In this document: piece by piece, positions 6,785-11,057 of the stretch
Position numbering within the stretch: position 1 is the stretch's first letter
How the letters are laid out: each line of letters begins with the position of its first letter
NCBI GenBank assembly: GCA_023700845.1
Contig: JAMPYD010000035.1
Coordinates: forward strand, 1 to 11,057
DNA length: 11,057 nucleotides
Source: Elusimicrobiota bacterium
Lineage (GTDB): Bacteria > Elusimicrobiota > Elusimicrobia > UBA1565 > UBA9628
Direction of reading: 5' to 3'
Translations under genes and position numbers: made by a program
The notes under the pieces: model-generated
Database searches by the model: none
Told to the model about the DNA's origin: nothing
What the model saw: only the letters and a program-made list of their open reading frames with translations

Positions 6785-6828
6785 TGATAAGAATAATGAT
6801 CATATTCTTGTCATGATATGATAAGAAT
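6785..6828. repeat. Operator module B: three half-sites with a TGATAAGA core
   Basis: A direct half-site TGATAAGAAT at 6785-6794 is followed after 9 bp by ATTCTTGTCA (6804-6813), a 5-bp spacer and TGATAAGAAT (6819-6828). The last two form an inverted repeat with one mismatch. Order and spacing copy module A almost base for base. The module ends five bases before the -35 of the predicted fic promoter. The same half-sites recur as a perfect dyad at 6859-6883. Confidence 0.65.
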
Positions 6829-6832
6829 AAGC

Positions 6833-6861
6833 TTGAAAATGGGGGGAATACAGTGTATATT
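6833..6861 (+). promoter_or_regulatory. Predicted promoter of fic
   Basis: TTGAAA at 6833-6838 and TATATT at 6856-6861, with the ideal 17-bp spacer, form the best sigma-70-like promoter in the window. Transcription would start near 6868, about 14 nt ahead of the ATG at 6882. Dyads lie on both sides: module B just upstream and the 25-bp operator across the -10 end and start site. Confidence 0.65.
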
Positions 6862-6883
6862 CTTATCATAAGGTGATAAGAAT
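6859..6883. promoter_or_regulatory. Perfect 25-bp operator dyad covering start site, RBS and ATG of fic
   Basis: ATTCTTATCA and TGATAAGAAT (6859-6868 and 6874-6883) are a perfect 10-bp inverted repeat around TAAGG. The spacer plus the next two bases give AAGGTG (6870-6875), a Shine-Dalgarno sequence 6 nt before the ATG at 6882. Because transcription probably starts near 6868, the left arm is not in the message, so the dyad should act as DNA, not as an RNA hairpin. Centres of this dyad and the one in module B are 55 bp apart. Confidence 0.75.
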
Positions 6884-7976
6884 GGGACCCTTTATCCATC
6901 AGAAGCCCGAATGGCCGCATTTGACTTGGGACGATGCCGCCCTGGCGAAATCCCTCATGGCGGCGCGCATGCATCAAAGTCACTTTCTAGGACGCATGCA
7001 GGGACTTGGTTTTCAGCTTCAGCAGGAAGCCCAACTCGCCAGCATGACTTTGGAAGTCGTGAAGTCCAGCGAGATCGAAGGGGAAATACTCGCCCCCGAA
7101 GAAGTGCGCTCATCCATCGCGCGCCGGCTCGGAATGGACGCCGCCGGTGTGATCCCCGCCGAGCGGCAGGTGGAAGGCGTGGTCGAGATGATGATCGACG
7201 CGACCCGAAACAGCGCGGAGCCGCTTACTAGCTCGCGGCTTTTCCGTTGGCATGCTTCCCTCTTTGCGGCGGGCGAGGAAGCGCTGCGGATCGGCGCTTG
7301 GCGGGAAGGTCCGATGCAGGTGATCTCCGGCCCGATGGGCCGCGCGACGGTCCATTTCGAGGCGCCCGAAGCGGGGCGCGTGGCGGGGGAGATGAAGGCG
7401 TTTCTCAAATGGGAGAACGCCTCCGAAGGCATCGATCCGGTGCTGAAGGCCGGGCTCGCCCATCTTTGGTTCGTGACGGTCCATCCGTTCGACGACGGCA
7501 ACGGCCGGATCGCGAGGGCCATTTCGGAGCTCGAGCTGACGCGCGCGGAGAAAGGCTCTCAGCGGTTCTACAGCCAATCGGCGCAGATCAGGGCGGAACG
7601 GAAGGACTACTACGACATTCTCGAAAGGACGCAGCGCGGCCCGCTCGATGTCACGGAGTGGCTGCAGTGGTATCTCGGGTGCCTGGACCGGGCGATCGGA
7701 ACGGCCGAGGCGTCGCTGGCGACGGTGCTGCGCCGGGACCTGTTCTGGCGAACGCATGCCGGAAAGACGGTGAACGAACGCCAGAGATTGCTGCTCAACA
7801 TGCTCATCGACGGATTTACCGGAAAATTGAAGTCGTCGAAGTGGGCGACGATCGCGAAGTGCTCGCAGCCGACGGCGATTCGCGACATCGAGGAGCTGAT
7901 CCAGTCTGGAATCCTCGTCCAGGATCCCGGCGGCGGCCGCAATACGAGCTACTCGCTCGCGCCGTTCGGCGCGTAG
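6882..7976 (+). CDS. Fic-family AMPylase with DUF4172-like N-terminus and C-terminal winged helix
   Basis: A 364-residue protein expected to transfer AMP from ATP to a hydroxyl side chain of a target protein. The N-terminal part (about 4-60, FIHQKPEWPHLTWDD...) resembles DUF4172. The inhibitory helix motif SSEIEGE is at 62-68, fitting (S/T)xxxE(G/N) with E66; it lies N-terminal to the Fic core, so this is a class II (self-inhibited) protein. The catalytic motif HPFDDGNGRIAR (201-212) is complete, so it should be active when the inhibition is lifted. The C-terminus (about 297-361, including KWATIAKCSQPTAIRDIEELIQSGIL) looks like a winged helix for DNA binding, which suggests self-repression through the adjacent dyads. 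The ATG at 6882 is chosen for the AAGGTG 6 nt upstream; a GTG at 6873 lies inside that signal. The target is unknown. A toxin-like or phage-defence role is inference from its R-M neighbours. Confidence 0.93.
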   Translation: MGPFIHQKPEWPHLTWDDAALAKSLMAARMHQSHFLGRMQGLGFQLQQEAQLASMTLEVVKSSEIEGEILAPEEVRSSIARRLGMDAAGVIPAERQVEGVVEMMIDATRNSAEPLTSSRLFRWHASLFAAGEEALRIGAWREGPMQVISGPMGRATVHFEAPEAGRVAGEMKAFLKWENASEGIDPVLKAGLAHLWFVTVHPFDDGNGRIARAISELELTRAEKGSQRFYSQSAQIRAERKDYYDILERTQRGPLDVTEWLQWYLGCLDRAIGTAEASLATVLRRDLFWRTHAGKTVNERQRLLLNMLIDGFTGKLKSSKWATIAKCSQPTAIRDIEELIQSGILVQDPGGGRNTSYSLAPFGA

Positions 7977-9884
7977 CTACTTCGGCTTCTTCGCCACGCC
8001 CCGGCCGTTCGTCTTCCCCCGGCCGGCCTTCTCCGCGAGGCGGCGCTCCATGAGCGCGTTGGCCGCGACCTGCAGGCGCACGCGCTCGTCGTCGGCATCG
8101 AGAGCCTCGGCCTTGCCCGCGGCGATGCGGGCCTCCTCGAGATTCCCGGCGGCGCGCGCGGCTTCGGCCCAAGCGATCAGGTTCTCGATGTAGAGAGGGT
8201 CGAGTTCGGCCTGGCGCGAGCGCTCCGCCGCGGCGGCCGTCCAGTCGCCGAGCTTGGCGTGGGCGGCGGCGCGCGCGGCGTGGACGAGGACGTAATCGGG
8301 CGCCTGCTCCTGCAGTCGGTCGTAGGCGGCCAGGGCCTCCTCGTGCCGCCCCATGTCGTTGAGGGCGTTGCCCTTGAAGTAAAGCGACATCGTATAGGCG
8401 GGGCTGCCCGGGCGGACCTTCGCGAACAGCTCGACCGCCCTGGGCAGGTCCTTGCTCTTGGCGAAATAGATCGCGCTGTTCAGGTTCACGTCGGAGCGCA
8501 GCCACAGGCCGGGAAACAGCGCGAGCCCGGCGAACGCCAGGAGGCTCGGCGCGTACAGCGCGCGGCGGACGCCGTCCGAGACGGGCAGCGGATAGACGCT
8601 GACGGCGGCCCGGCGGGCGGCGAGCGGCGCCAGGCCCGCGGCGAGCCCGGCGAGGGGCCAGGCGTACCACCCCGTCGCCGGCGCGTACCCCGCCCAGCCG
8701 AAGTGGGCGGAGGCCAGCGCCCCGGCGGCGGCCGCGGCGAAGCCCGCCGCGTAGACCGACTCGGGCAAGGCGCCGGCGCGGCGCAGAGCCGACGCGCCCC
8801 GGGCTCCGGTCCACAGCGCGGCGCCGAACAGCCACAGCCACAGGACGGCGCCGACGAGGCCGAGCTCGACGGCGACGCCGAGCAGGGGAAGCTCCGGATA
8901 TTGGGTCATCGTGTTGTGGCCGGGGCCTTCCATCCGGATGATTTCGGCCGGGCGAAAACGCGGGTACTCGATCGAGAAGGAGCCGGGACCGAAGCCCGTC
9001 AGCGGGCGCTCGGCGACCATGCGCCACTGCGCGGCGGCGGCGTGGCGGCGGAATTCGTTCGCGTAGGACCAGCCGTCCCGCTTCGGCGCGGGGGCGAGCG
9101 CGGCGGCGCCGCCGACGACGGCCGCGGCGAGCAGGGCGAGGCCGGCCGACCTGAGGGCCGGTCGCGTGCGCAGCGAGGCGGCCGCGATCAGGGCGTAGAC
9201 GACGCACGCGGCGGCGAAGCCGGCGGCGCCCATCGCCGAGCCGGTCAGGACGACGACGGCGCCCGCGGCGGGGAGGAGGAGGAGGGCGGCGGCGCGCAGC
9301 GGAGACGGCGTCTCCGGATCGAGCGCGAGCGTCAGGGCCAGCGGCGCGGCGACGGCGAGAAAGGAGGCGCACAGGTACGGGTTGGCCAAAGTCGAGAAGG
9401 CGCGGTCGCCGAAGGCGCCCTTCCAGATGAAGGGGTCGAATCCGGCGGCCTGGGACAGGCCGTACAACGCGACGAGCCAGGCGGCGGCGACGGCGAGGGC
9501 GGCGAAGCGCGCGGCGGAGCGCGCTCCCGCGAAGCCGAGGAACGCAGCCAGGAGGCCGGCGAGCATCGTGAGCTGGGTCAGGAAGTCGGGAAGGGCTCCC
9601 AGCTTGTGCGGCTCCGCCGCGAAGCGAAGGGACATCCAGGCGCCGTAGGCGAGGGCCGGGGCCAGGACGGTCCATGAGGAGGCCGGCGCCTGGAAGCGCC
9701 CGCGCGCGAGGCCCTGCCAGAGCCAGCCGAACAGCATCGTCAGCGAGCCCCATTGCAGGATCGTGTACTTGATCGCCGTCGAATCGTAGGAGCGCAGGTA
9801 GAACGCCAGCGGCAGGGCGAAGGCCGTGGTGAGCAGGGCGAGCTCGCCCAGGCGGTGGAACGAATCGGCGGCGGGGATTCTCAT
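7977..9884 (-). CDS. O-antigen ligase/polymerase-like membrane protein with TPR tail
   Basis: A 635-residue inner-membrane protein. About ten to twelve hydrophobic segments fill residues 13-460. The Wzy_C-type signature is present: RPLTGFGPGSFSIEYPRF (293-310) followed by GHNTMTQYPELPLLGVAVELGLVG (322-345). In this family these form a periplasmic loop that acts on lipid-linked glycan chains. Residues about 468-613 form tetratricopeptide-like repeats, for example AYTMSLYFKGNALNDMGRHEEALAAYDRL (496-524) and the helices after it, so the protein may recruit partners. The tail (614-635) is basic. The ATG at 9884 overlaps the anti-sigma stop as ATGA, with GGGAGG just upstream. The open frame reaches further upstream, but that part belongs to the anti-sigma gene. 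It could polymerise or ligate O-antigen, or glycosylate proteins like PglL; sequence alone cannot separate these. The stop codon directly abuts that of fic. Confidence 0.88.
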   Translation of the reverse strand: MRIPAADSFHRLGELALLTTAFALPLAFYLRSYDSTAIKYTILQWGSLTMLFGWLWQGLARGRFQAPASSWTVLAPALAYGAWMSLRFAAEPHKLGALPDFLTQLTMLAGLLAAFLGFAGARSAARFAALAVAAAWLVALYGLSQAAGFDPFIWKGAFGDRAFSTLANPYLCASFLAVAAPLALTLALDPETPSPLRAAALLLLPAAGAVVVLTGSAMGAAGFAAACVVYALIAAASLRTRPALRSAGLALLAAAVVGGAAALAPAPKRDGWSYANEFRRHAAAAQWRMVAERPLTGFGPGSFSIEYPRFRPAEIIRMEGPGHNTMTQYPELPLLGVAVELGLVGAVLWLWLFGAALWTGARGASALRRAGALPESVYAAGFAAAAAGALASAHFGWAGYAPATGWYAWPLAGLAAGLAPLAARRAAVSVYPLPVSDGVRRALYAPSLLAFAGLALFPGLWLRSDVNLNSAIYFAKSKDLPRAVELFAKVRPGSPAYTMSLYFKGNALNDMGRHEEALAAYDRLQEQAPDYVLVHAARAAAHAKLGDWTAAAAERSRQAELDPLYIENLIAWAEAARAAGNLEEARIAAGKAEALDADDERVRLQVAANALMERRLAEKAGRGKTNGRGVAKKPK

Positions 9885-10258
9885 GGCATCCTCCCGGCGG
9901 CGAGCTCGTCGCCGCCGTCGTACTGCTGGCTCGGCGCGCCGGACCAGCCGATGACCGCGGCGATCAGGGCCAGCGCCGCCGCGGCGACGGCGACGCCGGA
10001 GAGGTCCCGGGGCCACAGGTTCAGCGCGGGAGCCGGGGCGCGGGACGGCGCGGGCGTCCGGCGCTCCGCCTTCAGCGCCGCGGCGAGGCGGGATTTGAAA
10101 TCCCCGGCGGGCGCCCCGAGGGGCGCGGCCGCGGGAGCCGCCGACGAGCGGCATTCGGCGCACGAGTCGAGATGGGCGGCGACGGCTTTTTCGCGGCGCG
10201 GCGTCAGCCGCCCCTCGGCGTGGAGATCGAGCACGGCGCGGGTCGCGTGACAGTTCAT
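9881..10258 (-). CDS. Zinc-finger anti-sigma factor (zf-HC2 type), membrane anchored
   Basis: A 125-residue protein expected to hold the ECF sigma factor inactive at the membrane. The N-terminus has the zinc-binding ZAS motif: C3, then H29-x3-C33-x2-C36 (AHLDSCAEC). A charged linker (about 52-70, DFKSRLAAALKAERR) and a proline/alanine-rich stretch lead to one transmembrane helix (about 87-105, SGVAVAAAALALIAAVIGW). Only about 20 residues follow it, outside the membrane, so signal sensing probably depends on another protein. The start at 10258 overlaps the sigma stop by 4 bp (ATGA), and its own stop overlaps the next start in the same way. Both the zinc motif and the position after a sigma gene support the call. 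The inducing signal is unknown; the downstream glycan gene hints at envelope stress. Confidence 0.88.
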   Translation of the reverse strand: MNCHATRAVLDLHAEGRLTPRREKAVAAHLDSCAECRSSAAPAAAPLGAPAGDFKSRLAAALKAERRTPAPSRAPAPALNLWPRDLSGVAVAAAALALIAAVIGWSGAPSQQYDGGDELAAGRMP

Positions 10259-10770
10259 GACAGGAGCTCCTTGAGCTTGGCGCGCCCGCGGTGCAGGCGC
10301 ACGTCGAGAGCAGACAGCGAGCAGCCGAGGGTCGCGGCCGCCTCCTCGCGCGGCATCCCCTCGAGGTCGACGAGGACGATCGCCATGCGCATCGCGGGGG
10401 TGACCAGGGTCAGCGCCCCTTGGACCCGGTCGGTGTTCTCGCGGGCCTGGGCCAGGCGCTCGGGGCCCGGCGCGGTCTCGGCGAGGAAATCCTCGAGCGA
10501 GGCCGAATCCTCGTCCTTCTTGTAGGACATCGACACCGAGCGGCGCGAGGCCTCCTTGCGCAGGCTCGTGAAGTAGACGTTCTTCAGGATTTGCACCATC
10601 CACGCCTCGAACGGGAGGCTCGGATCGTATTTGTCAAAGTATTTCATGACTCTCAAGAAAGCCTCCTGGACGACGTCGCCCGCGTCGGTTGAGTTGCCCG
10701 TCATGCGCAAGGCGACGGCGTAGGCCTTGTCGGCGTGCAGGGCGATGAGGCGGTCGATCTCGGCGTCCAC
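10255..10770 (-). CDS. ECF-type RNA polymerase sigma factor (sigma-70 family)
   Basis: A 171-residue sigma factor with only regions 2 and 4. Region 2 includes ALRMTGNSTDAGDVVQEAFL (20-39, DVVQEAF core) and FEAWMVQILKNVYFTSLRK (54-72). Region 4 carries the helix-turn-helix MPREEAAATLGCSLSALDVRLHRGRAKLKELL (from 139). The linker (about 77-115) is acidic. The first codon is a GTG at 10770, supported by AAGGAAG 5 nt upstream; no earlier ATG is available. It heads the three-gene operon sigma, anti-sigma, glycan ligase, all joined by ATGA overlaps. A promoter with a perfect extended -10 lies about 60 bp ahead. Autoregulation is common for this class, but I see no clear ECF-type GGAAC motif. Confidence 0.93.
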   Translation of the reverse strand: MDAEIDRLIALHADKAYAVALRMTGNSTDAGDVVQEAFLRVMKYFDKYDPSLPFEAWMVQILKNVYFTSLRKEASRRSVSMSYKKDEDSASLEDFLAETAPGPERLAQARENTDRVQGALTLVTPAMRMAIVLVDLEGMPREEAAATLGCSLSALDVRLHRGRAKLKELLS

Positions 10771-10812
10771 CTGGGCTTCCTTGTTTTCCTTACTCCGGCC
10801 GGGGGGGAGAAC

Positions 10813-10842
10813 TTACAGATCCGGAGTGACAACGATTATAAC
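10813..10842 (+). promoter_or_regulatory. Possible promoter of the secreted-protein gene
   Basis: TTACAG (10813-10818) and TATAAC (10837-10842) with an 18-bp spacer. The -10 shares four bases with the opposing TATAAT of the sigma operon, so the two promoters could not be occupied together. Confidence 0.35.
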
Positions 10843-10863
10843 AACCTGGGTGGGTCCTATGTC
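10835..10863 (-). promoter_or_regulatory. Predicted promoter of the sigma / anti-sigma / glycan ligase operon
   Basis: On the minus strand TGTTATAAT (10843-10835) is a perfect extended -10. The -35 (GACATA at 10863-10858, 17-bp spacer) is weak, as is usual when an extended -10 is present. Start near 10828, about 58 nt leader. Confidence 0.55.
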
Positions 10864-10879
10864 CGGACGGCCTGGGTCC

Positions 10880-10887
10880 AAAGGAGG
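10880..10887 (+). promoter_or_regulatory. Strong Shine-Dalgarno sequence deciding the next start
   Basis: AAAGGAGG, complementary to the 16S rRNA 3' end, 9 nt before a GTG at 10897. An ATG at 10888 touches the site and is too close to be used. Confidence 0.55.
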
Positions 10888-10896
10888 ATGACGCGC

Positions 10897-11057
10897 GTGC
10901 CGGAAGGGGCTATTATGTCGGCGATGACCTATATGAGGATGCTCTTCGTTGCGGTCACCGCCTTTTTGGCGGCCGTGCCCCTGTCCGCCCAGACCCGCCT
11001 GGGCGCGGCCGGAAAGGCCGGCGTCAACGGCTCCGCCGGCGTCTCGATCGGCGGCGG
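10897..11057 (+). CDS. Secreted glycine-rich protein, N-terminal part (cut by window end)
   Basis: I do not recognise the family. The visible part holds a signal peptide: MRMLFVAVTAFLAAVPLSAQ, with probable cleavage after the small-residue site near LSA/Q. It is followed by a mature start rich in glycine and alanine (TRLGAAGKAGVNGSAGVSIGG). The frame stays open to the window edge. The GTG at 10897 is chosen because of the AAAGGAGG upstream. In-frame ATGs at 10915 (GGAAGGGG 5 nt upstream) and 10933 give shorter, more normal signal peptides and are serious alternatives. It is divergent from the ECF sigma operon, so it may be a target of that sigma factor; this is inference. Confidence 0.6.
   Translation, partial: MPEGAIMSAMTYMRMLFVAVTAFLAAVPLSAQTRLGAAGKAGVNGSAGVSIGG

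Noticed and set aside
1911..7979. TAGCTA at both ends of the R-M/fic block (1911-1916 and 7974-7979) as a target-site duplication
   Set aside because: Only six palindromic bases, each made up partly of stop codons; this can easily arise by chance and no integrase or transposase is present.
8259..9677. Long plus-strand open frame of 472 codons opposite the glycan ligase gene
   Set aside because: Low-complexity glycine/arginine/glutamate-rich product typical of antisense frames in very GC-rich DNA, while the minus strand shows clear membrane and Wzy_C features.
1..11057. CRISPR arrays, tRNA or rRNA genes, insertion sequences
   Set aside because: Looked for on both strands; no regularly spaced repeats, cloverleaf-like segments or transposase genes were recognised.

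Overview
The window looks like chromosomal sequence from a GC-rich bacterium, probably Gram-negative because it carries an O-antigen ligase/polymerase-type membrane protein. Gene order and the style of the N-termini give a faint impression of an Elusimicrobiota-like metagenomic genome. That is only an impression and nothing here proves it. Most of the DNA is very GC-rich. Two stretches stand out as AT-rich: the middle of the mod gene (about 5000-5900) and the intergenic region 6700-6881. No gap between genes exceeds about 180 bases.

Layout. (1) 1-839, minus strand: the N-terminal part of topA (DNA topoisomerase I, cut by the window edge) sits 21 bp behind an ArsR-family repressor gene. (2) 840-903: a divergent promoter region with a 24-bp dyad, probably the ArsR-family operator. 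(3) 904-1917, plus strand: a small two-helix membrane protein and a YoaK/DUF1275 membrane protein. (4) 1999-6248, minus strand: a type III restriction-modification pair, mod then res, joined by a 4-bp ATGA overlap. (5) 6249-6351: a short divergent region with a 21-bp dyad, then an XRE-family regulator on the plus strand (6352-6699). (6) 6700-6881: an AT-rich regulatory region with two related operator modules and a third perfect dyad. (7) 6882-7976: a Fic-family AMPylase with an N-terminal DUF4172-like region and a C-terminal winged helix. (8) 7977-10770, minus strand: a tightly coupled operon of ECF sigma factor, zinc-finger anti-sigma factor and O-antigen-ligase/TPR protein. (9) 10897-11057, plus strand: the beginning of a secreted glycine-rich protein, cut by the window end.

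How the parts work together. The block 1999-7976 reads as a small defence island set between housekeeping and envelope genes. The Mod protein should methylate adenines at a specific site, and Res supplies the helicase and nuclease for unmethylated invading DNA. The XRE protein probably controls mod-res and itself through the dyad between them. The Fic protein has an intact catalytic motif and its own inhibitory helix motif. It probably represses its own promoter through its winged helix. The most unusual feature is the promoter region of fic. A three-half-site module occurs twice there, with the same geometry but a different core triplet, followed by a perfect 25-bp dyad that covers the transcription start, the ribosome-binding site and the first bases of the gene.
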